A stretch of DNA of 64,000 bases from Ramlibacter agri (GTDB taxonomy: Bacteria; Pseudomonadota; Gammaproteobacteria; Burkholderiales; Burkholderiaceae_C). Position numbers and translations under genes: made by a program. This document shows, piece after piece, positions 43,038 to 51,269 of the stretch; position 1 is the first letter of the stretch; each line of letters opens with the position of its first letter. Location: positions 2,356,001 through 2,420,000 of the forward strand of contig NZ_JABBFX010000001.1 of assembly GCF_012927085.1 (NCBI RefSeq). Reading direction: 5' to 3'. The notes under the pieces were generated by a model. That model searched no databases. It had not been told where the DNA came from and was given only the letters and a program-made list of their open reading frames with translations.

Positions 43038-44591
43038 ATGGCCAAACTCACCGACTTCCTGGGCTATGCCGACGCCCAGGCCAACTTCAGCAGCGACAAG
43101 CTGTGGGAACTGTTCGATGGCGACCGCGACTTCCTGAACATCGCCCACGAATGCGTGGACCGGCATGCCGCCAGCGGCCGCGATGCGCTGGTCGTGGCCA
43201 ACGCCGACGGCAGCGACGAGACCATCACCTACGCCGAACTGGCCGCGGACTCGTCGCGCTTCGCGCACTGGCTGGTGGCGCGGGGCGTGCAGCCCGGCCA
43301 GCGGGTGGCGATCATGCTGGAGCCCTCGCGCGCCTTCTACACGGCGATGTTCGGCGTCATCAAGAGCGGCGCCATCGCGGTGCCTCTGTTCACGCTGTTC
43401 GGGCCGGATGGCATCCGCCTGCGCGTCAACGACTGCCAGCCGGCGCTGCTGGTGACGAACGCGCAGAAGGAAGAAGTGGCGCGCGCCATCGTCGACGACC
43501 AGACCCTGGTGTTCGACGAGGCCTTCCGCGTTTCCCTGGCGAGCCTGCCCCCGAAGTTCGAGACGCGCACCCGCGCCAACGACCTGGCGGTGTTCCAGTA
43601 CACCTCGGGCACGACGCGCGAGCTGCCCGAAGCGGTGAAGCATTCGCACCGCGCGCTGGTCACGCTGACCGTGGCCGCGCTCTATGGCACAGGCCTGCGT
43701 CCGGGCGACCGCTTCTTCTGCCCGTCCTCGCCGGCCTGGGGCCATGGCCTGTGGCACGGCACGTTGGCGCCGCTGGCGATGGGCCTCACCGTCGGCGCCT
43801 ATAGCGGCCGCTTCAACCCCGTGCGCCTGCTGGAAGCGCTGTCCCGCCACGGCTTCACCAACATGTCGGCGGCGGCCACGCACTACCGGATGATGAAGAA
43901 CAGCGGCGTGGCGGGCGACTACCGCTACGCGCTGCAGAAGCTGTCCTTCACCGGCGAGCCCATCGACGACGACACCGCCGATTTCGTCAAGCGCACTTTC
44001 GGCCTGGACGTCTGCAGCATGTACGGCACCACCGAGATCGGCGTGGTGCTGGCCAGCTACCCCGGCGCGCCGGACTTCCCGGTCAAGCGCGGCTCGCTCG
44101 GCAAGGCGGTGCCCGGCACGCGCGTCGAAGTGCACGACGCCGAAGGCCGCGTCTGCCCGCCCGGCGTCACTGGCCAGCTGATGGTGCTGCGCAAGGGCGC
44201 ATGGATCCCGACCAAGGACCTGGGCCGCACCGACGAGGACGGCTACTACTACCACGGCGGCCGCGCCGACGACGTGATCATCTCCGCCGGCTGGACCATG
44301 AGCGCGGTGGAGATCGAGAACGTGCTGCTGATGCACGCGGACGTGCTGGAAGCCGCCGTCATCGGCGTGCCCGACGAACTGCGCGGGCTGGTCGTCAAGG
44401 CCTTCATCGTCAGCGACCGCCGCGCCTCCGACGCCTTCGTGCAGGAGGTGCAGGACCTGGTGCGCAACAAGCTGAGCCAGCACGAGTACCCGCGCCACGT
44501 GGCCTTCGTGGCCGAACTGCCCAAGACCCCCGCCGGCAAGGTGCACCGCAAGGTGCTGCGCGAACGCGAAGCCGCTGCCGCCGCCCACTGA
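43038..44591 (+). CDS. Acyl-CoA synthetase (AMP-forming)
   Basis: A 517-residue adenylating ligase. The ATP motif reads FQYTSGTTRELPEAVKHSH (about 196-214), a variant in which RELPEA replaces the usual GxPKG. Later motifs are normal: MYGTTEIG near 330, DLGRTDEDGYYYHGGRADDV near 395 and the C-terminal catalytic Lys in TPAGKVHRKVL. The acid activated is unknown. It heads an operon with a MaoC-type hydratase, a CoA-transferase and a Bug protein, so an imported carboxylic acid is the likely substrate. ATG 43038 begins MAKLTDFLGY. Confidence 0.92.
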   Translation: MAKLTDFLGYADAQANFSSDKLWELFDGDRDFLNIAHECVDRHAASGRDALVVANADGSDETITYAELAADSSRFAHWLVARGVQPGQRVAIMLEPSRAFYTAMFGVIKSGAIAVPLFTLFGPDGIRLRVNDCQPALLVTNAQKEEVARAIVDDQTLVFDEAFRVSLASLPPKFETRTRANDLAVFQYTSGTTRELPEAVKHSHRALVTLTVAALYGTGLRPGDRFFCPSSPAWGHGLWHGTLAPLAMGLTVGAYSGRFNPVRLLEALSRHGFTNMSAAATHYRMMKNSGVAGDYRYALQKLSFTGEPIDDDTADFVKRTFGLDVCSMYGTTEIGVVLASYPGAPDFPVKRGSLGKAVPGTRVEVHDAEGRVCPPGVTGQLMVLRKGAWIPTKDLGRTDEDGYYYHGGRADDVIISAGWTMSAVEIENVLLMHADVLEAAVIGVPDELRGLVVKAFIVSDRRASDAFVQEVQDLVRNKLSQHEYPRHVAFVAELPKTPAGKVHRKVLREREAAAAAH

Positions 44592-44623
44592 CCCCCGAAC
44601 CGATTCAACCAGAGGAGACAACG

Positions 44624-45763
44624 ATGTCCGCCCCCCAGCAACGCACCTTCCCCAAGATCACCGAGAGTGGCCTCGACGAGCTCCGCCAGCGCATCGGCGT
44701 GAAGATCGGCCAGACCGCCGAACCCTGGTGCCATGAAGCCACGCGCGACAACATCCGCCACTACGCGCACGGCATCGGCGACGACAACCCGCTGTGGTGC
44801 GACCCCGAGTACGCCGCCAAGACGCAGTACGGCGGCATCATCGCCCTGCCCAGCTTCCTGTTCGCCACCAGCCGCATCGTGTCGGGCTACGTCGGCGGCC
44901 TGCCGGGCGTGCACGCCATGTGGTCCGGTTCCGACTGGACCTGGCACAAGCCGGTGCACCGCAACGACGAGATCCGCACCGAGGCCTACCTGAAAGACCT
45001 GGTGGAGCACCAGACGCGCTTTGCCGGCCGCGCCGTGCAGCAGATCTACCACGTGGACTTCTTCAACCAGGGCGGCGACAAGGTGGCCGAGGCCGACAGC
45101 TGGTGCTTCCGCACCGAGCGCGACCACGCCCGCGAGCAGGGCACCAAGTACAGCGAAGTGCGCGCCCGCGAGCCGCGCCGCTACACCGACGAGGAACTGG
45201 GCGAAGCCTACAAGCTGTACCGCGGCGAGCAGGTGCGCGGCGCCACCCCGCGCTACTGGGAAGACGTGGCCGTCGGCGACGAACTGCCCGTGATGTTCAA
45301 GGGCCCGATGACGGTGACCGGCTTCATTGCCTACGCGCAAGGATGGGGCGGCCTCTACATCCGTGCCAACAAGCTGGCCTGGAAGCTGATCGACCAGCAC
45401 CCGGGTGTCGGCATCAAGAACCGCTTCGGCATTCCGGACGTGCCCGAGCGCGTGCACTGGGAAGAGGACTTCGCGCTGGAAGTGGGCGCGCCGGGAGCCT
45501 ACGACTACGGCCCGGAGCGCACCTCCTGGCTGACGCACCACCTGACCAACTGGGCCGGCGACCGCGGCTTCCTGCACAAGGCCAGCTGCAAGATCCGCCG
45601 CCACAACCCGGAAGGCGACATGCTGTTCATCAAGGGCTCGGTCAAGCGCAAGTTCGTCGAGAACGGCCAGCACATGGTGGAGATCGAACAGGAAGCGCGC
45701 AACCAGGACGACGAACTGTCGGTGGTGGGCAGCGGCGTGGTGATCCTGCCTTCACGGGCCTGA
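44624..45763 (+). CDS. MaoC family double-hotdog hydratase/dehydratase
   Basis: A 379-residue protein with two hotdog halves. The first (about 20-165) has DNIRHYAHGIGDDNPLWCDP, the hydratase-2-like region with Asp and His, and MWSGSDWTWHKPVHRNDEIR. The second (about 210-375) has PMTVTGFIAYAQGWGGLYIR and KASCKIRRHNPEGDM. This is the FAS1-like dehydratase plus MaoC arrangement; it likely hydrates an enoyl-CoA made in the same operon. AGAGGAG precedes the ATG. Sequence outside the hydratase core is well conserved and unbroken. Confidence 0.88.
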   Translation: MSAPQQRTFPKITESGLDELRQRIGVKIGQTAEPWCHEATRDNIRHYAHGIGDDNPLWCDPEYAAKTQYGGIIALPSFLFATSRIVSGYVGGLPGVHAMWSGSDWTWHKPVHRNDEIRTEAYLKDLVEHQTRFAGRAVQQIYHVDFFNQGGDKVAEADSWCFRTERDHAREQGTKYSEVRAREPRRYTDEELGEAYKLYRGEQVRGATPRYWEDVAVGDELPVMFKGPMTVTGFIAYAQGWGGLYIRANKLAWKLIDQHPGVGIKNRFGIPDVPERVHWEEDFALEVGAPGAYDYGPERTSWLTHHLTNWAGDRGFLHKASCKIRRHNPEGDMLFIKGSVKRKFVENGQHMVEIEQEARNQDDELSVVGSGVVILPSRA

Positions 45764-45768
45764 ACGCC

Positions 45769-46968
45769 ATGACCGCCACGGGGCGTGGCGGCGCGCTGGC
45801 CGGCCTGCGGGTGGTGGACCTCACCCGCGTGCTGGCCGGCCCGTTGTGCACGCAGATCCTGTCGGACCAGGGCGCGAGCGTCGTCAAGATCGAGCCGCCC
45901 TCGGGCGACGAGACCCGCACGCTCGGCCCGCCTTTCGACGAGGCGGGGCAGGCGGCCTACTTCACCGCGCTGAACCGCGGCAAGCAGTCCATGAGCCTGG
46001 ACCTGTCGCGGCCCGAGGCGCAGGAGGTGCTGCATCGCCTGCTGGCCGATGCCGACGTGCTGGTGGAGAACTTCCTGCCCGGCACCATGGAGCGCTGGGG
46101 CCTGGGCTACGAGCAGGCGCTGGCCGGGCGCTATCCGCGCCTGGTGTACTGCGCCATCTCGGGCTTCGGCGGTGACGGCCCCCTGGGCGGCCTGCCAGGC
46201 TATGACGCCGTGCTGCAGGCACTGTGCGGCCTCATGAGCATCAACGGCGACGAGGAGAGCGGCGCCACGCGCCTGGGCATCCCGATCGTCGACCACCTCA
46301 CCGGCTACGTGGCGCTCACCGGCATCCTGATGGCCTTGAATGCGCGGCATGCCAGCGGGCGCGGCCAGCGCGTGGAAGCCACGCTCTACGACACGGCGCT
46401 GAGCCTGCTGCTGCCGCACGCGGCGAACTGGTTCGCGTCGGAGGCCGCGCCGAAGCTGCTGGGGAGCGCGCACCCCAACATCGCGCCCTACGACAAGTTC
46501 CGCGCGCAGGACGGCGAGGTGTTCATCGGCATCCTCAACGACGGCCAGTTCCGCCGCTTCTGCGCGCACCTGGGCGCGGAACAGCTGCCGGCCGATGAGC
46601 GCTTCGCCAACAACCGGGCGCGCGTGACGAATCGCGCCGCGCTGAAGCGCGAGATCGAAGCGGCGATTGGCGGCCGCGCGAGTGCGCCCCTGTGCGAGGC
46701 GCTGATGCGCGCCGGCGTGCCGGCCGGCCGCGTGAGCTCGGTGCCGCAGGCGCTGGAGCACCCCCACAGCGCGCACCGCGACATCGTCGTGCGCCGCGGC
46801 AGCTACACCGGCGTGCGCTCGCCGATGCGGTTGCATGGCACGCCCGGCACGCCGGGTGAAGCGCCGCCCGCCTTTGCGCAGCACGCCGACGAAGTGCTGG
46901 AACGACTGGGTTTCGACGCAACGGCGCGCGAGCGCCTGCGCGAAAGCGGCGCCGTGCCCGGTCACTAG
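45769..46968 (+). CDS. CaiB/BaiF family CoA-transferase
   Basis: A 399-residue class III CoA-transferase with LAGLRVVDLTRVLAGPLCTQ at the start, GASVVKIEPPSGDETRTLGP, LNRGKQSMSLDLSRPEAQ, VLVENFLPGTMERWGLGYE and the active-site region LGIPIVDHLTGYVALTGIL. It transfers CoA between acids, possibly as a second entry route for the substrate of the adjacent synthetase. It starts five bases after the MaoC stop. Confidence 0.94.
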   Translation: MTATGRGGALAGLRVVDLTRVLAGPLCTQILSDQGASVVKIEPPSGDETRTLGPPFDEAGQAAYFTALNRGKQSMSLDLSRPEAQEVLHRLLADADVLVENFLPGTMERWGLGYEQALAGRYPRLVYCAISGFGGDGPLGGLPGYDAVLQALCGLMSINGDEESGATRLGIPIVDHLTGYVALTGILMALNARHASGRGQRVEATLYDTALSLLLPHAANWFASEAAPKLLGSAHPNIAPYDKFRAQDGEVFIGILNDGQFRRFCAHLGAEQLPADERFANNRARVTNRAALKREIEAAIGGRASAPLCEALMRAGVPAGRVSSVPQALEHPHSAHRDIVVRRGSYTGVRSPMRLHGTPGTPGEAPPAFAQHADEVLERLGFDATARERLRESGAVPGH

Positions 46969-47018
46969 CATCCGCCCCGCAACGAAGCATTGCCTATACA
47001 CACACAAAGGAGACAAGC

Positions 47019-47978
47019 ATGCGAATCGTGAAAGTCCTTGCCGCGGCCTGTGCGCTGCTGGCGTCCGTGGCTGCCCCGGCCGAGACCTGGCCGTCCAAGC
47101 CGATCAAGATCATCGTTGCCTACACCGCCGGCCAGGGGACCGACGTGGCGACCCGCTATCTCGCGGAGCAACTGTCCAAGGACCTCGGCCAGCCGATCGT
47201 CATCGACAACCGCGGTGGCGCCGGCGGCAACGTCGGCACCGAGCTCGCAGCCAAGGCCGCGCCGGACGGCTACACGCTGACCATGGGCACCAATGCCACG
47301 CACGTGCTCAACCAGTTCCTCTATCCCAAGCTGGGCTTCGACCCGGAAACGGACTTCGAGCCGATCGCGCTGGTGGGCACCTTCCCGATGGTGGTGGCGG
47401 TCAATGCGCAATCGCCGTTTCATTCCGCGGCGGACCTGGTGAGCGTCGCGCAGCGTGACCAGCGCTCTGCCGACATCGCCATGCCCAGCACCACGGCGCG
47501 CCTGGTCGTGGAACTGCTGAAGGAACGCGCTTCGGCGCCCTTGTTCGGCGTGCCGTACAAGGGTTCGAGCGGCGCGATGACCGACGTGATCGGCGGGCAG
47601 CTGCCGGTGATCGTCGACACGCCGACGGCCTTGCGGCCGCACCTGGCGGCGGGCAAGGTGCGCGCGGTGGCCGTGACTTCCGGCAAGCCCAGTGGCCTGG
47701 TGCCCGGCGTGAAGCCGGTGGCGGAGCAGGGTTTCGCCGGCTACGAGGTGATCGCCTGGAACGCGCTCTATGCGCCCAAGGGCACGCCGGCCAACGTGAT
47801 CGCGACCTTGAACGCCGCGATCAACAAGGCGCTGGCGCGGCCCGAGACGCGGCAGAAGCTGCTGGACCTGGGCTTCGACCCGGCGGGCGGCACGCCGGCA
47901 CAACTGGCGGACTTCGCGCGCGCCGAACGCAAGAAGTGGGAGCCGATCATCAAGGCGACCGGCATGAGGGCCGAATAG
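47019..47978 (+). CDS. Tripartite tricarboxylate transporter substrate-binding protein (Bug family)
   Basis: A 319-residue periplasmic protein: signal peptide (VLAAACALLASVAAPAE, cleavage near APA), then KPIKIIVAYTAGQGTDVATR, IVIDNRGGAGGNVGTELAAK, PDGYTLTMGTNATH, GVPYKGSSGAMTDVIGGQL and VRAVAVTSGKPS. AAAGGAGACAAGC is just upstream. Last gene of the acyl-CoA operon; it probably delivers or senses the operon substrate. No membrane components nearby. Confidence 0.93.
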   Translation: MRIVKVLAAACALLASVAAPAETWPSKPIKIIVAYTAGQGTDVATRYLAEQLSKDLGQPIVIDNRGGAGGNVGTELAAKAAPDGYTLTMGTNATHVLNQFLYPKLGFDPETDFEPIALVGTFPMVVAVNAQSPFHSAADLVSVAQRDQRSADIAMPSTTARLVVELLKERASAPLFGVPYKGSSGAMTDVIGGQLPVIVDTPTALRPHLAAGKVRAVAVTSGKPSGLVPGVKPVAEQGFAGYEVIAWNALYAPKGTPANVIATLNAAINKALARPETRQKLLDLGFDPAGGTPAQLADFARAERKKWEPIIKATGMRAE

Positions 47979-47981
47979 GCT

Positions 47982-48788
47982 TCAGTCCACTTCGACCAGG
48001 CGTTCGCTGAGCGCCTGGGCTTCCGCGCGCATCGTGGTGGCCAGCGCGGAAGTGGTGGTCTCATCGAGCTGGCCGGTCAAGCCGATGGCCGCCAGGCCGT
48101 ACTTGAAGCGGCCGCCGGCGCTGAACACCGGCACGGCCACGGCCGTCAGGCCGGACAGGAAGTTGTCGCGGTCCACCGCCCAGCCGCGCTCGCGCGCGAG
48201 TTCCACTTCCTTCTTCCAGGTGTCGAAGCTGGGCGCACGGTCCCACTCGATGGCGCCGAAGCGCTTGCGCAGCTGGGTCCAGGTCTCGCCGCCGTAGGCC
48301 GCAGCGAGGCGGCCCGTGGCGCTGACGAAGGAGCTGAACTGGCTCCCCACGTCGGTGTGGAAGCGGAAAGGCTGGTTCGAGCGCGAGAGCGCCAGCACCA
48401 TGATCGTGTTGCGCGTGGTCAGCTCCACGCCCATCGCCGTCACGCCATGCGATTGCGCCACGCGGTCCAGCGCGGGCTGCACCAGCTGCGCGAAGCCGCC
48501 TTCGCGCAGCACGCTGCGCGCCAGGCTGATCATCCCGGTGCCGAGCGAGTAGCGCTTGGTGGCGGGGTCGACCTTCACCAGGTCCTCGCTCACCAGCACG
48601 CGCAGGATGTGCAGAGCGGTGCTGGGCACCAGCTCCAGTTCGTCCGCGACGGCCTTCACGCCCAGGGCCTGGTCCGTCTTCCCGAGCAGCCGCAGGATGG
48701 CGATGGCGCGGCTGACCGCCGGCACGGGGCGCACACGCACGCCGGGGGCGGCGGGAGGGCTGGTGGGGGCAGGGCGCTTCGCGAGCAT
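47982..48788 (-). CDS. IclR family transcriptional regulator
   Basis: A 268-residue protein with the winged helix at about 20-85 (AVSRAIAILRLLGKTD, VKAVADELELVPSTALHILR) and the IclR effector domain at about 95-262 (HGVTAMGVELTTRNTIMVLA, AVDRDNFLSGLTAVAVPVF). It is convergent with the Bug gene, three bases apart, and is the closest regulator candidate for the operon 43038-47978. Confidence 0.92.
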   Translation of the reverse strand: MLAKRPAPTSPPAAPGVRVRPVPAVSRAIAILRLLGKTDQALGVKAVADELELVPSTALHILRVLVSEDLVKVDPATKRYSLGTGMISLARSVLREGGFAQLVQPALDRVAQSHGVTAMGVELTTRNTIMVLALSRSNQPFRFHTDVGSQFSSFVSATGRLAAAYGGETWTQLRKRFGAIEWDRAPSFDTWKKEVELARERGWAVDRDNFLSGLTAVAVPVFSAGGRFKYGLAAIGLTGQLDETTTSALATTMRAEAQALSERLVEVD

Positions 48789-48839
48789 GGGCCGGTCATT
48801 CTATGCGGGCCCCGCCGGGAATCCGGCCATACTCGCCGG

Positions 48840-49676
48840 GTGATCATCGACCTCATCGACGGCACCTACGAGCTGTTCCGGCACTTCTACGGGCTGCGCC
48901 GCTTCACCCAGGGCGAGGATCGCCCTTTCGGCGCGGTGGCGGGCGTGTTGAACGGGACGTTGCAACTGCTGGAGAAGCAGGCGACGCACGTCGGCGTGGC
49001 CACCGACCACGTCGTCGAGTCCTTCCGCAACGAGCTGTGGCCTGGGTACAAGACCGGCGAAGGCATCGAACGTGCGCTGCGTGCCCAGTTCCAGCCGCTG
49101 GAAGAAGGCCTGGCCGCGATGGGCGTTGTCGTCTGGCCGATGACCGAACTGGAAGCCGATGACGCCTTGGCAAGCGCAGCGCATCTGGCGGATAAGGACC
49201 CGCGCGTCGACAAGGTCCTGCTCTGGACCCCTGACAAGGACCTCGCCCAGTGCGTGCGCGGCGAGCGCGTCGTACAGGTCGACCGCCGCGCCAACAAGGT
49301 CCGTGCCGCGCCAGACGTGCGCGCGAAGTTCGGCGTGGATCCGGAGCTGATCCCGGACTACCTGGCCCTGGTGGGCGACGCCGCCGACGGCTACCCCGGC
49401 ATCCCCGGCATAGGCGCCGTCGGCGCTGCTCGCTTGCTGCAGCAGCACGGGCCCATCGAGTCCTTCCCGCCGCAGGTGCTGGGCGAGCGGCTGCCCGACG
49501 CCTTGCTGTTCAAGCGGCTGGCCACGCTTCGCACCGACGCGAAGCTGTTCAAGGATGTGGACTCCCTGCGCTGGCGCGGCCCGAAGAAGTCCTTCGCCGC
49601 GTTTGCCGAGCGCATCGGTGAGCCGAAATTGCTGCAACGCGCGCAGGCCGCCCAGGTCGCGATCGAAGAAAGGTGA
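48840..49676 (+). CDS. Stand-alone 5'-3' exonuclease (PolA N-terminal/FEN type)
   Basis: A 278-residue protein with the flap-nuclease domain. Metal ligands include Asp in IIDLIDGTYELFRHFYG, MTELEADDALASAA near 103 and WTPDKDLAQCV near 130. The helix-hairpin-helix DNA-binding part is at LVGDAADGYPGIPGIGAVGA near 185. It likely removes 5' flaps or RNA primers separately from DNA polymerase I. GTG 48840 gives the expected VIIDLIDG start; no ATG is available. Head-to-head with iclR. Confidence 0.9.
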   Translation: MIIDLIDGTYELFRHFYGLRRFTQGEDRPFGAVAGVLNGTLQLLEKQATHVGVATDHVVESFRNELWPGYKTGEGIERALRAQFQPLEEGLAAMGVVVWPMTELEADDALASAAHLADKDPRVDKVLLWTPDKDLAQCVRGERVVQVDRRANKVRAAPDVRAKFGVDPELIPDYLALVGDAADGYPGIPGIGAVGAARLLQQHGPIESFPPQVLGERLPDALLFKRLATLRTDAKLFKDVDSLRWRGPKKSFAAFAERIGEPKLLQRAQAAQVAIEER

Positions 49677-49678
49677 AG

Positions 49679-50473
49679 ATGCAAACGCTCGTTGTCGACG
49701 GCGTCGAAGTGCAAGTGGAAGGCACGGGCCCCGAAACCCTGCTGCTGCTGCACGGCTGGCCCGACACGCTGCAGCTGTGGGATCCCACCGTGGAGGTGCT
49801 GCGCGATCGCTTCCGCTGCGTCCGCTTCACCTTGCCCGGGTACGCACCGGGCAGCCCGCGCGTGCAGCCGACGCTGGAGGAGATCAGCGGCCTCCTGCTG
49901 CACATCGTCGACCAGGTGTCGCCGGAGCAACCGGTGACCTTGGTCCTGCACGACTGGGGCTGCATCTTCGGCTACCAGTTTGCGATGCGGCATCCGCAGC
50001 GGGTGGCGCGCATCGTCGGCGTCGACGTCGGCGATGCGGAGTCGCTGTCGCGCACGCTGAGCAAGAAGCAGCTGCTGATGGTGGCCGGCTACCAGCTCTG
50101 GTTGGCGCTGGCCTGGAAGATCGGTGGCGGCCTCGGCGACCGGATGACGCGCCACATGGCGCGCTTCCTGCGCGCGCCCGCGGACCCCGCCCGCATCTCG
50201 GTGCGGATGAACTGGCCCTACCACCGCACCTGGTTCGGCGGCGCGCAGTCCCTGCCGCGGCAATCGCGTCCGCTGCGGCCCGCCTGCCCGATGCTGTTCA
50301 TCTACGGCAAGCGCAAGCCGCTGATGTTCCATTCGAAGCGCTGGACGGACGAACTGGCGCAGCGCCCCGGCAGCCGCGTCGAAGCGTTCGAGACCGGCCA
50401 TTGGGTGATGGTGTCCGACCCCATCGGCTTCCATCGCGTGCTGCGCGAATGGCTGCCGGCCCGGCCGGCATAA
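49679..50473 (+). CDS. Alpha/beta hydrolase (epoxide hydrolase/haloalkane dehalogenase-like)
   Basis: A 264-residue hydrolase. The oxyanion region LLLHGWPDTLQLW is near 20, the nucleophile elbow VLHDWGCIFGYQF has Asp (about 84) in place of Ser, and the catalytic His is in FETGHWVMVSDP near 240. An Asp nucleophile with the WP and HDWG motifs places it with epoxide hydrolases and dehalogenases; the substrate is unknown. ATG 49679 is used because AAAGG lies close upstream; it starts two bases after the exonuclease stop. Confidence 0.88.
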   Translation: MQTLVVDGVEVQVEGTGPETLLLLHGWPDTLQLWDPTVEVLRDRFRCVRFTLPGYAPGSPRVQPTLEEISGLLLHIVDQVSPEQPVTLVLHDWGCIFGYQFAMRHPQRVARIVGVDVGDAESLSRTLSKKQLLMVAGYQLWLALAWKIGGGLGDRMTRHMARFLRAPADPARISVRMNWPYHRTWFGGAQSLPRQSRPLRPACPMLFIYGKRKPLMFHSKRWTDELAQRPGSRVEAFETGHWVMVSDPIGFHRVLREWLPARPA

Positions 50474-50503
50474 AATGGCGGTGCCGGCCTTCACGGGTCG
50501 GCA

Positions 50504-50655
50504 GCGTTCTCAGGGCGGGGCGAAATTCCCCACCGGCGGTATCTGCAGCGATGCAGGAGCCCGCGAGCGCCCGGCACAGGCTATTGCCCGTGCCGGGGTC
50601 AGCAGACCTGGTGCGATGCCAGGGCCGACGGTCACAGTCCGGATGAAAGAGACGC
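50504..50655 (+). ncRNA. FMN riboswitch (RFN element)
   Basis: The aptamer core is complete and highly conserved: GTTCTCAGGGCGGGG, GAAATTCCCCACCGGCGGT, GAGCCCGCGAGCG, GGTCAGCAGACCTGGTG, GGGCCGACGGTCACAGTCC and GGATGAAAGAGACG, with the outer P1 helix closed by GCGTTCT and AGAGACGC. A variable long stem (about 50569-50598) is present. It lies 84 bases before ribH. FMN binding should turn expression down through the hairpin that follows immediately. Confidence 0.95.
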
Positions 50656-50698
50656 GCAAGGGCCGCCGCATGCCAGTTCGGGCAAGCGGCGCCCTTGC
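50656..50698 (+). terminator. Expression-platform hairpin of the FMN riboswitch
   Basis: GCAAGGGCCGCCGC (50656-50669) pairs with GCGGCGCCCTTGC (50686-50698), about 13 pairs with one bulged C. It begins directly after the aptamer. No T-run follows, so it may stop transcription with Rho or mask the ribH leader rather than act as a simple intrinsic terminator. Confidence 0.6.
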
Positions 50699-50738
50699 TC
50701 GCAAGCGCCCTGGTTCTGAAACCTTCACAGGAACTTTC

Positions 50739-51230
50739 ATGAATCAGCCTGACTTTTCCCTTCCCAACAGCGGCCGAATGCGTTTCGGCATCATCAGCGC
50801 CGCCTGGCATTCGGACATCGTCCACCGCGGGCGCGACGCCGCGCTCGCCGAACTGGAGCGCAACGGCATCGCGCGCGACCGCGTCGACCTGTTCGACGTG
50901 CCGGGCGCCTTCGAGATCCCGCTGTGCGCCAAGATGCTGGCGCGCACGCGGCGCTACGACGCCATCATCGCCATCGGGCTCATCGTCAACGGCGGCATCT
51001 ACCGCCACGAGTTCGTGAGCACGGCCGTCATCGACGGGCTGATGCGCATCCAGCTCGATACCGACGTCCCGGTGCTGTCCGCCGTGCTGACGCCGCGTGA
51101 CTTCCACGAGCACGAGGAGCACCTGCGCTTCTTCTCGGAGCACTTCGTCAAGAAGGGCATCGAGGTCGCGCGGGCTTGCCTGGGCACGGTGGCTTTGCAC
51201 CGCAAAATGGAAAGTCCGGCCGCCGCCTGA
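50739..51230 (+). CDS. ribH: 6,7-dimethyl-8-ribityllumazine synthase (RibH2-type)
   Basis: A 163-residue enzyme that joins the butanone phosphate and the pyrimidine in riboflavin synthesis. The pattern FGIISAAWHSDIVHRG, FDVPGAFEIPLCAKML, IGLIVNGGIYRHEFVSTAV and PVLSAVLTPRDFHEHEEH matches the RibH2 subgroup, which differs from the housekeeping enzyme (usual RGxTxHF segment replaced). RibH2 genes often stand alone under FMN riboswitches, as here. A housekeeping ribH is expected elsewhere in the genome. Confidence 0.93.
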   Translation: MNQPDFSLPNSGRMRFGIISAAWHSDIVHRGRDAALAELERNGIARDRVDLFDVPGAFEIPLCAKMLARTRRYDAIIAIGLIVNGGIYRHEFVSTAVIDGLMRIQLDTDVPVLSAVLTPRDFHEHEEHLRFFSEHFVKKGIEVARACLGTVALHRKMESPAAA

Positions 51231-51269
51231 AGGAGAACCGGCGCGCGAACGCCATCGCAAGGAGCCACC

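Noticed and set aside
40398..44621. Minus-strand open frame of more than 1400 codons
   Set aside because: It crosses the kinase genes, the thioesterase and the synthetase in the wrong frame, with no recognisable domain; a GC-driven artefact.
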